Shown here: positions 1 to 11,140 of the stretch, piece after piece
Layout of the letters: the number at the start of each line of letters is the position of its first letter
Position numbering within the stretch: position 1 is the first letter of the stretch
Assembly (NCBI GenBank): GCA_004026145.2
Contig: CP034985.2
Location: 8,085,968 to 8,149,967, forward strand
Length of the DNA stretch: 64,000 bases
Direction: 5' to 3'
Origin: Takifugu bimaculatus
Taxonomy: Eukaryota; Chordata; Actinopteri; Tetraodontiformes; Tetraodontidae
The notes under the pieces: generated by a model
Told to the model about the DNA's origin: nothing
Databases searched by the model: none
What the model saw: only the letters and a program-made list of their open reading frames with translations
Program-made: the position numbers and the translations under genes

Positions 1-1030
1 AGGGTTTACTTTTTCAATCCAGTCACATCGAGGAAATATGACAAAAGAGAAAGAGAGAAAATGAGGAGGAAGGAAAGCGGATGTTCCTCGCTTTGGTCTT
101 TCCTTCCTCCAGTTTTGTCATCTTTTTAACTATCATTTCTATTTGTACCTTGTTGTGATGTTCTTTTTATTGTACTCACTGTGACACCAGCCTGGAAATC
201 AGGGACAGGGTGTCAGAGGGCACTTTGCTTGGAGAGTTCACGTACAAGAAAGCAGTGCACACTTATTTTGCCTTTACCACTGCAAAAACTGAAGAGACTG
301 TGACAGCCGAAGCGTTATGGGTCACGTAAAAACAATGCCACTACAGGTTTCCCTTCTCTCACTCCTCCCTCACACTGGTGCTCCAGCCAAGTCAGTGGAT
401 GTATACCTGTGCACCTTGCTAGCCGACACTTTTGTATATAACAATAGTGTACAGACAAAAATACACTCGGATCTGCCTTGTTTTGTAATACATTTTGTCC
501 TTGTTTTTTATATATATACATGTCAGGAAGCTGCCAATAACTAGACTGGAAGTTTATATACCTTTAAAGTACTGTAAAGCCTCGATTTTTGAGAGTTGTG
601 AAACTTTGTAATATAACAATATATTGTTTTTTTGTTTCCTGCTTTTTCTTATATTGTATCATCTTACTAATTCTACACACCTTTATGCTTTTAGTGTGAA
701 CCTGATACATACTAAATTTGATACTTATATTTTCGTATGAAAATGAGTTCTTGGTAGATATCACTTTATCTCGACAATTTTTTCCCCTTCTATATCTCGA
801 ATAATTCTTTTGTACAGCAAAATGTGTTGTATCATCATGTACCTGGACTTCTTCTTTCCTCCTCTTTTGTTTATATTTGTAACAATCGGGTGCATAGAAC
901 TGGGTAAACAGATATGAGATGGGGTTTGTTTTGGGGGTTTTTCCACTTTTAAAATGTACATTTAGTGCTGCAACTCATAGCACTTTTGAAATACCTCATT
1001 CTGAAAAAATAAATAGACTTTTGTAAAACG
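1..1030 (+). other. 3' UTR tail of an unidentified upstream gene
   Basis: This stretch is AT-rich with long T-runs and no convincing coding frame, and it ends at a canonical poly(A) signal. Base composition changes sharply to CpG-rich just after position 1040, which marks a boundary. A Pumilio-type element (TGTATATA, 433-440) and several U-rich/ATTTA-like stretches fit a long regulated 3' UTR of a plus-strand gene whose coding part lies left of the window. Long AT-rich 3' UTRs next to a gene desert are usual for developmental regulators, but I do not recognise the gene. An AT-rich intergenic stretch with a chance AATAAA is the alternative. Confidence 0.55.
1008..1013 (+). terminator. Poly(A) signal AATAAA
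   Basis: A canonical AATAAA is followed about 15-20 bp later by a plausible cleavage region (TTTTGTAAAA) and then GT/T-containing sequence (1036-1057), as in a pre-mRNA 3' end. It sets the orientation of the UTR call as plus strand. Confidence 0.6.
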
Positions 1031-1342
1031 CTCATCGTGGCCCCTGGTGATATTTTTCAGGCTTCGCCCCTTCGCCGCGCGTGCGGCTCTCCTCTCTCTG
1101 TTTATTTTTCCGTCTGCTCCTACATTTCCTTGTTTGTTTTGCCGCTTCCCGAAGACTCATCCCGACAAAGAAATAAAGAGAGTGTCCTCTGAATTCTCTC
1201 TGTCTGACTACCCCCGCGGCTGCCTCCCCCTCAGTAGCCTCTAACACCCACCCACACACACCTACACACACTCTCCCTCTTCTCTCCTCTTTCGATTTCC
1301 CTCTTACACCGAGTCGGCCCTTCCTACTACATTGTTCCGGCC

Positions 1343-1356
1343 GTTGCCATGGAAAC
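1343..1356 (+). promoter_or_regulatory. RFX X-box-like site
   Basis: GTTGCCATGGAAAC closely matches the bipartite X-box bound by RFX factors (GTTGCC, two-base spacer, GGNAAC). It overlaps the candidate start codon at 1349. RFX sites at CpG promoters are typical of ciliary and neuronal genes, but one motif is not proof. A related site sharing GTTGCCATGG lies at 28797. Confidence 0.4.
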
Positions 1357-1387
1357 TGGAGCAGCTGCTGAGTGGCAGACACCGAGA
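1349..1387 (+). CDS. Candidate first coding exon (tentative)
   Basis: The ATG sits in a near-ideal Kozak context (GCCATGG) inside a CpG-dense block. The frame reads METGAAAEWQTPR for 13 codons and meets a consensus donor (GA|GTGAGT, donor at 1388) in phase 0. Read through the putative intron, the frame stops at 1448-1450, so the ORF is too short to stand out by length. The peptide matches no protein I recognise. If real, the first intron of this gene would run through most or all of the window, which is common for bystander genes that host enhancers. Chance agreement of ATG and donor is quite possible. Confidence 0.22.
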
Positions 1388-1603
1388 GTGAGTCTTTTAT
1401 TTGTCTGTGTATTTCTGCCTGCAAGCGTGCGCGCGAGTGCACGTGTATGAATGCAAATGTCTGCGCGCGGGTCTACCTTTTGTCCCGGTCTGTGTGTGGC
1501 CCTGCCGCCTGATATCTCCAGCGTTGCGCGCTTGCTGCTATGATGCCAGGACAAGGGTGGATACTGTTTACCAACATCAGCCACATGGCTCTGGCCTCCG
1601 CCA

Positions 1604-1627
1604 CCTCCTCCTCCTCCTCCTCCTCCC
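1604..1627 (+). repeat. (CTC)n trinucleotide repeat
   Basis: A short, uninterrupted CTC/GAG tract followed by a C-run. It accounts for serine- and glutamate-rich chance frames on the two strands here. Confidence 0.9.
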
Positions 1628-2460
1628 CCCACCCTCTCCCTGCGTCTCCAGCGCCGGGCCTGAACCCAAATATGTGCCACTCAGGAGTCTGGCCAGGCGT
1701 TCTCTGGAGATGGTTGAAAGAAAAATCTGTTGCCACGGCTGGAGTAGCCACACAGTCTGTGTCCACAGAAGGATGGCGAAAAAGAATTAACAAGACATAA
1801 AAACACACACTGTGGATGACTTTGATTAATCCTTGTTCGACCATGGGCCCAGTGGTTGCGTCAGACCGTAGAACAGACCATCCTTTATTTTAAAAGCATG
1901 GATCATCCAGTACAGAACCATGCAAACACTCTAGTTTTTACGCTTCCAGAGCACATTGACCCCCCCCCCCCCAGTCTGCCATAAAAGGCAGGGCCAAAAT
2001 GAGCCAGAAGTATGTGCACTATGTAATGGACAGAGCTATATGAAGATGGACGACTTTGTTTTGGAGCTGAGACGGCTCTAAGGCTGAGCCTCTTGGTTGA
2101 GGGGGGGCAACTGGGCAGATTACATAACAGGAGCCTGGTGGGTCTGGTGTCTTTGTATGCACTTACTGTGCACAGTAGAGTGTGTGTACGTGCGCATATC
2201 CTCTCATGGGACATCCCCTTACCATCTGCCAAATGGCTTATATTGCTTGGTTATAGGATGAAAACAAGTTCGCAGACAAAAACAACTACTGGAACAAAAT
2301 ACCGTAGAGCGGTGAACAGAAGGCGTTCGCTTCCAAACGGGGAAAGGTGATATTTTCAGAAGAACCCAAACAAGTCAACAACTCGGACATGGACATCACA
2401 GCCAGTTTTACATTTCCTGTCCTCACTGGACAAACACGGTTTGAATGTGTGTGTCTCTCT
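1628..2460. other. Unannotated stretch
   Basis: No supported gene. It holds a poly(C) run at 1960-1972 and otherwise mixed unique-looking sequence. Short ORFs on both strands lack codon structure or recognisable domains. Confidence 0.6.
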
Positions 2461-2468
2461 CACACAGA

Positions 2469-2491
2469 CACACACACACACACACACACAC
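2469..2491 (+). repeat. (CA)n microsatellite
   Basis: Perfect CA tract of about 23 bp, with a shorter interrupted CA run just upstream at 2461-2466. Confidence 0.95.
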
Positions 2492-3072
2492 TTCCTTCTT
2501 CACTGAGCATTAATATGCTCACACGCTTCACCTACAGCGAGGCTACCTACTCTGTGAAATGAGGCTAATTGTTTTGGAGCCGAGCTGGGCTTCAGCGAGG
2601 GAACCATTGTCTATGTTAAACAGACATATGGCTGTGGCTTTTCCTTGATTAATACCCATTATCCTCCTGCCCACTGACTGCCAGGCTTGAGCTGCTCAGA
2701 CACACATGACACAACTCCTAATGGGCTTACACCCCATTGGCGGTTGGACATTAAAGCTCCACAGCGCCTAATGTGCTAAAGTTTGTTCTCTGTGTACGTG
2801 TCCCATCATCTGACTGATGATTTTAATTACTACTGGCAAATAATTGACAGACACTTGTTACAACCTTTCTGTCGTCCTGTTGGACACCGACTCTTTATTC
2901 AGAAGGTTAACCTCCCCATATGGAGCGAACAATGGGTGCTGTGTGTGTCCACACACAAGTGTGTGCTGCATGCAATGTGCCCAACCTCTGCACAAAGCCA
3001 TGCCCATCACCATACGCCACGCTAGCCTCTGTTTGCCAAGAGCCCCGCTATCGCTGGGGATGTGTGTGCGCC
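2492..3072. other. Unannotated stretch
   Basis: Unique-looking sequence. The part at 2560-2780 (TTGATTAATACCCATTA and similar) has a mild homeodomain-site flavour but nothing firm. No gene supported. Confidence 0.55.
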
Positions 3073-3091
3073 TGTGTGTGTGTGTGTGTGT
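3073..3091 (+). repeat. (TG)n microsatellite
   Basis: Short perfect TG tract. Confidence 0.9.
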
Positions 3092-3276
3092 CACCATCTG
3101 TTGTGGGGTCGCAGGTGTTCAGTAATGGTGCTCGTCGGGGTGTCGGTGGGTTGAGGGGCTGAGCCCGACACGGGGAGGGTATCGGAGAGTATTGGGGCAG
3201 AAAACATCAATGTGTGTCTGTAGCGTGTGATGAAGGGGCAGTTCCTTGAGGGCACCCACCGCCCTGTCTGAGTAAC

Positions 3277-3395
3277 ATGCAGCAGCAGCAGCAGAGAGCT
3301 GCGGAGCTGGAGCAATTGCAGCTGAGAGTGGACAAGGAGGAAAGAAAGGGTGGGAGGAGAGGGAGGGAAGAGGGAGGGAAGAGGGAGAAAAGGCC
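3277..3395 (+). other. CAG-rich then GGGA-rich stretch, weak coiled-coil-like frame
   Basis: An ATG at 3277 opens onto five glutamine codons and then RAAELEQLQLRVDKEERK, a heptad-compatible, charged sequence, before passing into GGGA/GGAA purine repeats (3345-3390). The coiled-coil look could come from a CAG repeat joined to purine-rich DNA. The frame continues to 3516 without coherent protein character, no splice donor is obvious, and I do not call it a gene. Confidence 0.3.
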
Positions 3396-3521
3396 TGAGT
3401 GTTTGATCAAAGTTTACCAAAGTCTGAGGAGATTTGCATACAGATGGTACTGTAGCCTGGCCCCCGGAATACCTTTCCCTCTCTTTATTTTTCATTCTTT
3501 TTTCCTTCTCTCTTAGTCATT

Positions 3522-3538
3522 CACACACACACACACGC

Positions 3539-3577
<39 letters not shown>

Positions 3578-3578
3578 C
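3522..3578 (+). repeat. (CA)n microsatellite with CG interruptions
   Basis: About 57 bp of CA with a few ACGC interruptions. It causes the valine/cysteine-rich minus-strand frame here. Confidence 0.95.
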
Positions 3579-4462
3579 TGAGTAATGTTATTGGGTTTCA
3601 TTGAGGAATCCATGAATAGCCTTTCAAATACGTGTTCTGAGGAAGAATTGGCTTTGGCTGCACAACACAGCACCAAGGAAAAAGAAAGAAAAAGCAAAAG
3701 AACGAGCGGGAAGGTATAAGACAGCAAAAAATGAGAGAGGTTCAATTAAAAATACAGGACATCGTGATTGAGACATGAGTGTAAGAAGCAAAAGGATGAA
3801 CTAGTAGTGGGAGTAGTCGTCATACGCTCCCACTACATTCACTTAATTCAGCTGGCCACATCCTCGGGCTATACGGATTCTGAATGGAATTCTTGTGTAG
3901 GCACTGAGCAGGAGCGCTCTGCCTTGAAGCTATTGTTTTGGGACCAACTTGGGGCGATTAGTCCGTTGTGTGAAATGTCACGTGATCATCATGATTTGTC
4001 AGTCGGAGCCCCGAGATGGACTTGCTATGAAATGTCATAGTTAAAAATGAAGCTGTAGGAACTGACTGTCTGGATATTACAACCAAAATGTGCTTATATT
4101 CTGTTACATACTTGTCTGGCAGCGCTAAACAGCGAGCGAGGGCATGTAGGTTAGCGGCATTATTATGTGCCGTTGACAGTTATTGTAGCGGAGACGGTGC
4201 AGATCAGATGGCGACGGCATGTGTGTTTGACTTAGATACCAGTTGCCACATTTCTTTTGATCAGCGTGGAGAACTTTCTTATCTGCAAAGTGAAACTTTA
4301 ACCCCCCCCCAGCCACATGTACATTTCCGACTAAATGTGTTATCAGCATTTCATCACAGCTATAAAGCCGAGCTCTGGAGATAAGGCATTTATTACAGTC
4401 AGTATAAACAACCAAGCCTATTGTAAATATTGGGACTCATACTTGAAGCATGCCTCTTTAAT
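3579..4462. other. Unannotated stretch
   Basis: No supported gene. Sequence is mixed and unique-looking, with an A-rich portion at 3670-3770. Confidence 0.55.
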
Positions 4463-4479
4463 GTGAGGCAATATGTAAC
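4463..4479 (+). repeat. 17-bp direct repeat, copy 1
   Basis: GTGAGGCAATATGTAAC occurs here and again at 4980-4996. The second copy directly follows the right arm of the large inverted repeat. This could be the donor sequence of a templated insertion, or a long target-site duplication. Confidence 0.85.
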
Positions 4480-4883
4480 AGTCATACACATTTCCTTCAG
4501 ATTTTAACGTCCTCATTACTTTTCAGCGTGTGTCTGTTTATGTGTTGTGAGTGAGTGTGAGTTTAGCAGTGGTTTGTGTAGAACGGCTTCGCTAGTGTGC
4601 AGCCAAAATAGCTTTCATGTAATCTCCAAGTGTGTGCGTGTCCGTGCGCTTATGTTTATTTGCAGTAATCACTGGCGCGCTTCTGTGTTTGTACATTTGA
4701 ATCACGATTGATTCATGAGTACCCTCCAGACAAACTGGATAACAAATGGTTTTTGGGGTCGGGTAAACATTGTCTGTCACCAAATTGGTATAAACCAACC
4801 AGCCTCATCAAGCACCTACACTCGAGGCTGAATGACGACCAGATGGGAAGCTGTCCTGGTCTCTGTTAAATCCAATGAAAGAA

Positions 4884-4979
4884 GTATTTATTGGGGTTAA
4901 ATGTTGTCACCACGGGGCTACGCAAACTTTCCAGCCTCCGCGTAGCCCTGTGGTGACAACATTTAACCCCAATACATAC
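4884..4979. repeat. Near-perfect 40-bp inverted repeat (hairpin)
   Basis: The left arm (4884-4923) and right arm (4940-4979) are reverse complements at 38 of 40 positions, with a 16-base spacer (4924-4939). The arms include GGGGTTAAATGTTGTCACCA on the left and its complement on the right. Pairing stops abruptly at both outer ends. The transcript would fold into a stem long enough for a pre-miRNA-like hairpin, but near-identity of the arms favours a recent inverted duplication. A MITE is less likely, as no short target-site duplication flanks the arms. Confidence 0.95.
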
Positions 4980-4996
4980 GTGAGGCAATATGTAAC
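4980..4996 (+). repeat. 17-bp direct repeat, copy 2
   Basis: Exact copy of 4463-4479, beginning at the base after the inverted repeat ends. Sequence beyond it on either side is unrelated to the flanks of copy 1. Confidence 0.85.
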
Positions 4997-7189
4997 TGTT
5001 TAATCACTGAGATTGTGTTAAAATAGGAGCAAATTTCACAATGGTACCACATGGTTCAGAACGGTACAGGTCGACATGGATTCCTCAAAAGCAGAGTGCG
5101 TGATTGTCATTAAATGAAGGGCACAACAACGAATGTGGCACAGAGAGAGATCTGTACCTCCTGATTTATTGATTCTACAGCAATTTCTAATATTATTCAT
5201 AAAAACAAGAGCATGAGTGATGATCACATTTAAAATCGGCACCTTTCACACATAGAAGATGGTCTCTATTGTCCAACAAATTACCTTGAGTGAGTCGAGC
5301 TCCAGGTCGTACATTATCAGAATTACAGTAATTAAAAGTAGCATCCTCTTCTTAACTTTCACCAACGATCATAGTCTGAGCCAAACTGTCCTGCTTCGAG
5401 GAAATGTATCTAACTAGTCATGTATTAACTGGTCATTCTGACAGGCCAGACCACACATTTTAGGTGTGCTAATGTCTATCCAAAGATAAATTAGACACAT
5501 CTAATCTGGGTTCAAGATTAGCAACTGAGCTGCAAACAGGATATCTGAAGTTTAAATCGTCTGAGCCTTAATTTACACTGATTACTGTCTGTGGGACTCG
5601 CCCAAACGCAAAGTGTGCATCGACGAGCTGATCTGGATTTAGAGCTGTGAATTTGTGACCTGAGCGATCTGGGCAGATGACCGTGTCACACATGGCTGTA
5701 AGTCAAAGAAGGCAAAAAGAAGCTCAAGAGAAAGCACGGTCATCCATGACTGTGGATGACTACGAGCGAGCGCGGCACCCACGGGGTGCCGTGTCATCAA
5801 AACAAAAATAAACGGTTCACAAACGACTTGGTTGACTTCATCGGACCAACCGGTCCATTCATTCATGCACTGACCCTCTCATGCACTGCTGAAGCCTCGG
5901 TGAGGACTGTTTACCTTGCAAATCCCTCTTTGCATGCCCTGAGGGGGTTTGCACAAGGCTTGAATTGGGGGGTAAAAGCAGGGTGTGATGAGGTAGTGGA
6001 AGTGGCTGAGGCCCATTCTGCCTGTTCAGAAACAGTCGGCCTCCATGCCCCACCCAAGATACGATGCTCTGGCATGTTTCTATCTCATTTCCCCCCAACA
6101 AACCGATGTCCGTGCAGAACAAATTAAAAACCGTAAACACGCCAGAAAGTATGAGCGTCACTTGACCAACTGGGAATTGTTTAAGCATCAGCGGGTCATT
6201 TTGTGGCAAAGAAAGGCCTCAATGAAGCGTCAGGTATTGACATTTGAGGGGTGATCGGATTGGACGACAGTTATCTGTCGGTTTGATGTTGAGCTGGAAG
6301 TGCGATGGGGCAAGGCGGGGGCAACAGAGTCCGCAGCGGGCGCCTCGCTGACAAATGTGGGACAAAGCTCAGTGCAAATCGGGTTAATGAGTCGTGGAGA
6401 GCGAGTGAAGCGACGGGGTGGTTCATCTTTCAATATTACCCGTCAGTATCACTCGTCTGGGAGAGGAAGAGATGCAGGGGTCAGAGGGTGGCATCTCAGA
6501 ACCAGTGAAAGAGATCCGAGGGACAAATCACCTGCTGCTGAACTGTCAGGGCTGGTTTCTGATGGGAGATCGGGGATATACATCTCGTTGGGAGCTTTCT
6601 TTAATCTCTCTATGCAGCTTTCCACTGGCCTCTAGCAGAATGCCTCCCGTGTCTCTGGTCCACGAACATTCCATTTCAGGCTCATCTGGCTGACTGTCAC
6701 TTGTTTATGACGCATCACTGAGTTCCAGACCAAACCAGTTCTGGTGATGTTCTGCTTTGAAACCCAGCGCAGATGTAAATCAAAGCCAATTATCAGAATG
6801 TCAAAGGGTGGACTCACCCTTTTGTCACCTGCTAGAACACGACGACCGTCTCTCTTTCCCCATCCCCCATTTAGCCCCAAGTGCAACTGTACTCGAGAAG
6901 TTACCTTTTGTAATACGAGACTCACAAAGCTCAGCGTCACGATGACACACGGGGTCATTTACGAGGAGAACAAAACATTAACCTCTTTTAAGGGCTCTTC
7001 TCCCATTTTGGTAACCGATTATCAAGAGAAACGATAGTATTGATTTTATGCTGTGTGCCCAACGTGTGCCAGTTAAAAGCAACCATACTGAACTGGAGGA
7101 TATCTCTTCAGCCAGAGAGTAGCCAAACAAATGGGAATTTAAACGTGATATGGATCATCATGTGTCTACCTTTTTGCACCCTCCTGCTT
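4997..7189. other. Unannotated stretch
   Basis: About 2.2 kb without a supported gene. AT-rich parts (5160-5560) alternate with more mixed sequence. ORFs on both strands at 5640-6950 are short, overlap each other and show no domain. Confidence 0.5.
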
Positions 7190-7460
7190 CCATTAGGGTA
7201 AATTAGGACAACTGAATTAAGTCTCTTCATACATAATTCACACATGACCGAAGATAAAACCATTAACATATGTAATTAGAAGCTTAAGTCCATCTCTTCT
7301 GTTTGACAGCTGTTGAGTCAGACAATGGCATTGTGCACACTAATCTAATCAGTAAAACCTCGGCTGGTGGATTGAGTTAGCATTTCGGACATCCGTCAGC
7401 ACGCTCAGAGGATTACACGCAAGGTTAATTATGGCAGAATTAGATTCGTACGGGCGATGG
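7190..7460. promoter_or_regulatory. Candidate conserved non-coding enhancer block
   Basis: Unique, repeat-free and crowded with homeodomain-type cores (AATTAG, GTAATTAGAAG, CTAATCTAATC, GGTTAATTATG). TGACAGCTGTTGAGTCA combines a Meis/TGIF-like TGACAG, an E-box CAGCTG and an AP-1-like end. This texture is typical of developmental enhancers; conservation is not testable here. Confidence 0.35.
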
Positions 7461-9170
7461 TTTCACCCTTTATAAGGGGAAGGTAGTAGCACTCGGTATC
7501 TGCAGACTAACGGGACCCGAGCCTGCAGCCCCCGACGCCGCGGTAACTCAGGCGTAGCATTGATTACATTAATTGGTAGACTAGGAGTAGAGCACATTAC
7601 TGAATTTGATTTGACTGCAGCACACACGCGCACACAAACACACACTTCTAATTGAATCCACCAGTGCATTGGTCATTGTTAGCTGTCTGCATTATCTGCA
7701 GCGTTCAACCTCTGTAAGTGATCTCGCATCAAACCAACCTTACTCAACAACTCCACCTCCCACGCCGCGCCAGCACATTTCACTGTCCTCCAATACGACC
7801 TCGGTGGACATCGATTCACAAAGAGGAAAGCACTTAAGTCAGGGTTTACCACGTTGTTCAGAGAAAGATCCTGCTAACCTGAGTGCTGACAAGGGTATAA
7901 AAGCCCGTCGTAGCTGCAGCTGGTGCGGCTGGCGGCCAGTAAAGGCTAGCCCGTCACCATCTCTGACTGGAATTAGATTAGGTAACTCTCACCAGGACTT
8001 TCCTTCAATAACATTTCTCAAATACATCTTTGACTTTATTTAATGTGGGGGCTTTTTTTTCCATATCTGGAGCAAAAAACTGTACCTCCCAGATGGTAAA
8101 AAAAGAGATGACTTGTAAGTAAGTTCTAAATTCGATCATTCACAAATGAATCAATATTTTTCATGGTCAGTACCATTTGTTCCCAAAATGATGACAATTT
8201 TGTTCCCAGGATTGTACATTGTTATATTTGACACACTCATGTGAAAAGGAAACAGGCGGCCTGACATCATTAGTTTATTAATAGGACACAAAGTTCATTG
8301 TGCTTCTCAGAACTTTTTTCCGAACAGAAGGATTTCTGGACAGATTTGACGGGGGTGGGGGAGCTGTTGTACCCAGCTAATAATCTACAACAGTATCTGG
8401 GTCGTCACACCTGGCCGACATTGATGATTTGCATGCCAGCAGTTTGCTACAGCTGAACATGTCCTAATCTGACCTGTTTTCCTTTGTCGTCATGTGTGAA
8501 AGTCATTTAGTTGATTGGAAAATAGCATATAGCGGTGCAGGAAGTCACCGGTGTCACCTGTGTCATGGGTAGCGCTATCGGAGGAAGCTAAAACGGCCTG
8601 GCAGTTGGAACAGCTGCACTGATAAACCCTCGCCCACGCACAACCCAATCAAACAGCCACAAGAAGCATATTTCCTCTTTTGTTCCCCTTAATCGGTTGT
8701 CTAAAACTCTAAAAGTGATTAATCTGCATCATTTGGATACTCCACATACACGTTGCGTTCACACTCTGTGTCCACACACGAGGATAAATAAGACACACAA
8801 ACACACGGACGTATTCAAATGAGTGAGCAGCAGGTATGCCATTGATGCTCTGCTCTGGCTTCATCCATCACTGATAATGGCTGAGGACAGCTGTGTGTTC
8901 AGGCCCCACATCCCTCCATCATACCACAAGATCCAGGCGGATGGATGGAGGAGGAGGTGTATTTATTCTGCCCGTCTCCAAATCACAGCCATCATCCTGT
9001 AATATAGTCCCTGCAACATCTTACCCCCTATCACCCACAGGAGTCTCCGACCCCCCCGCACTTCCACCACTCCATCCGCGTGGACTCCCACCCGGGGTCA
9101 GATCCAGATGGTCTGGCCCACAGCAGTATGTGTGACTGCTGCTATCTGCATCTAGATATACTCCAGGGCT

Positions 9171-9172
<2 letters not shown>
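7461..9172. other. Unannotated stretch
   Basis: No supported gene. It contains GGGTATAAAAGCCC at 7893-7906, a strong TATA match without a CpG-rich leader or a recognisable exon after it, and a POU octamer (ATTTGCAT) at 8427-8434. A 124-codon frame at 7669-8043 has no recognisable domain. Confidence 0.5.

Positions 9173-9239
<67 letters not shown>
9173..9239 (+). repeat. (CA)n microsatellite
   Basis: Perfect CA tract of about 67 bp, among the longest in the window. Confidence 0.97.
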
Positions 9240-9241
<2 letters not shown>

Positions 9242-9580
9242 GACAATGCATTTTTATTCCATTTCTCACTGTGACTCCTCGCCCTTGAAGCCAATTTACG
9301 GATGGGTGGTTATCGGGGCAGGAAGGCATCTTTTAAGTCCACCCATAAAAAAAGGAAATGTGTTGTGAGTCAAATTTAAGTTTTCGTACTATAAAACTGA
9401 CTCATGTCACTAAAATGGTTGTGTGCCTTACAGTTAGTTGCATAGCAACTAAATCATAGTAATACTGAAAAAATGTATTTCAGTGTACCGCATGCCCAGA
9501 TACCCTCACAATTGAGCTTCCACACCAGCCAAAAATATTATGATGTAACTGTGCAATGAGGAAGAACTGGATGTCCCCGA
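9240..9580. other. Unannotated stretch
   Basis: About 340 bp of unique, AT-leaning sequence with no gene, repeat or motif I can support. Confidence 0.5.
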
Positions 9581-9799
9581 CAACACACACATTCTTGTAC
9601 TTGTGTCATTCTGAGGACTTTCACTGGCTTAACACAATCCTCAGCCACTAACTCTAAACTTGACCTTCAGGGTTAGGGCTAGTTCTAAAGTCTCCCTTAA
9701 ACTGCCCTTTAAAGTTATGGGGACCAAATTGTTCTCCTTTTGCAGGTAGCTAGTCATTAGTAACTAGTATTATGGTCCTCACTATGTACCCTGAACCAC

Positions 9800-9830
<31 letters not shown>
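9581..9830 (+). mobile_element. Short fish repeat bounded by CA tracts (copy 1)
   Basis: The unit begins ACACACACATTCTTGTACTT and ends ATGGTCCTCACTATGTACC before a (CA)n tail at 9800-9830. Inside are CCTAAC/AGGGTTAGGG-like degenerate motifs and AAGTTATGGGGACCAA (9712-9727). The copy at 46284-46508 shares this last motif (AAGTTATGAGAACCAA) and the CA-TTGTA-type edge in the opposite orientation. Repeats of this type, bounded by CA tracts with GGGACC/GAGGAC motifs, are familiar in percomorph fishes. It encodes nothing; the mode of transposition is unclear. Confidence 0.6.
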
Positions 9831-9833
<3 letters not shown>

Positions 9834-11000
9834 TACACACTCAGAGAGCAGGGATGTTCTGTTTAGGCTGGAGTTAATGAAGAGATAACAGCTGATTTGA
9901 TTAGTTTCTGCATGAAAGGAGGCTGTCAGAGCTTCATCCTGACTCGCTGTGCACGAGTGGGAGTAGGCTCTCATTGACACACTCCCCTTGAACCACCTTT
10001 TAAAAACTAGGTCGAACCACTGTGAGCAAATTGCTATGTAGAAGATGTGGTACAAGAGGAGATAAAATGCAATCTTGCACTCTGCTCACTGTGGTGAAAG
10101 GTTAAGGGGATTTTAGAGCTCAGTTTGGACAAAAACACTTCAGTTATTTTTAGGGAGTTTATGGAAGCTTTTAACACATCGCTTATTTAAAATGAATAAC
10201 GTGATTATTCTTTAGACAGGAAGAGTAACCAAAAGCGGTTCGAGTTGGGGTTTTAAAGCATTCCATAAAAGTCAAAACCCTACATTTCTCATAAAAGACA
10301 ACTACCAACCTCTAATTGATACCTGAAGACTTGCTCCTATGGGTTTTGGGCCTCTACAACACCGGTCATAGCAGCCCAGTTTGTCAACGTTGAGTCATAA
10401 AGAAGTCACTTTTTGTTGGAGCGGCTCTTTATTTATGTGACTCATTTTCACGTCATCTTTTTTCTATAATCCAAACAGTCCACTGAGGTCTGTTCCAGTA
10501 AATCTCCACAGATGGCAAGCTATGTTATTCAATTAGCAGGTGATGGGGAGGGGTGGAACCCGATCCCCAACAAAACACAAGTCCAGCACACTCCCTTCTA
10601 TAAAAGACACCTGTCAGAAACAAGAGCCTCCTTCAGCCTGGCTGTTAAAGAAAAGCGCTCCCCTTGTCTCATCATCATTTAAGACTTAGGTACTTCAAAG
10701 CGGGCCAGGTACAATGGCATTGAGCACGTCACCTTCAAAAGAACAGCACAAGTTATGGGGGGAGGGGAGCAGGGAAGAAGAATAACCCTGTAAATCATAA
10801 TAGAAAGGGGAAAAAAATAAAAAGTGGGGACAGAGAGACGCAGTTCACCTGTTCTCTGTAACACAATCGCTTAACGATCCTCGGGGCGCATTGTAAGGTA
10901 GAGCGCTCCTGTCGCTCGCACCCTCGCTTTGTGCCCCGCTGGAGACGCAGAGATCATCTTCCCCCTCTAGCCAGACCCCCTGACCTCCTCTCTGTTCTAC

Positions 11001-11001
<1 letters not shown>
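9831..11001. other. Unannotated stretch
   Basis: No supported gene. The part at 10080-10320 is AT-rich and unique. A TATAAAAG occurs at 10599 without other promoter features. Confidence 0.5.

Positions 11002-11038
<37 letters not shown>
11002..11038 (+). repeat. (CA)n microsatellite
   Basis: Perfect CA tract of about 37 bp. Confidence 0.96.
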
Positions 11039-11039
<1 letters not shown>

Positions 11040-11119
11040 GAAATTACCCTTACTCTTCGCAGATTAAGATCAATGTCATTCATCGAGTTTAGAGTATCAG
11101 CCTTAGATTTGGACTCGAG

Positions 11120-11140
11120 AAAAAAAAAAGGGGGGGGGGG
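11120..11140 (+). repeat. Poly(A)-poly(G) junction
   Basis: A run of A followed at once by a run of G. It is low-complexity sequence only. Confidence 0.85.

Larger units (their letters stand above)
1040..1560 (+). promoter_or_regulatory. CpG-dense block, putative promoter
   Basis: CpG dinucleotides are crowded here (for example around 1072-1085, 1205-1220, 1335-1345, 1426-1437, 1465-1470 and 1523-1530), roughly 35 in 500 bp by eye, in clear contrast to both flanks. Such clusters mark unmethylated promoters in vertebrates. The block holds an X-box-like RFX site, a perfect-Kozak ATG and a GTGAGT donor in the order expected for a first exon. No TATA box is evident, as is common for CpG promoters. 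It may serve a gene running rightwards, or be a non-promoter CpG cluster. Confidence 0.4.

Noticed and set aside
4884..4979. The 40-bp inverted repeat as a microRNA precursor
   Set aside because: Arms are too similar and end abruptly, without the mismatch pattern of a functional precursor. A recent inverted duplication explains it better.
7893..7906. GGGTATAAAAGCCC as a core promoter
   Set aside because: A good TATA match, but TATAAAAG also occurs at 10599, 16246, 27729 and 31151, and there is no CpG-rich leader, exon or donor after it.
9021..9329. ORFs rich in Cys-Val or Thr-His
   Set aside because: They are translations of the (CA)n microsatellite at 9173-9239. The same applies to frames at 24000-24250, 34277-34651, 39611-39856, 44939-45154 and 61255-61633.
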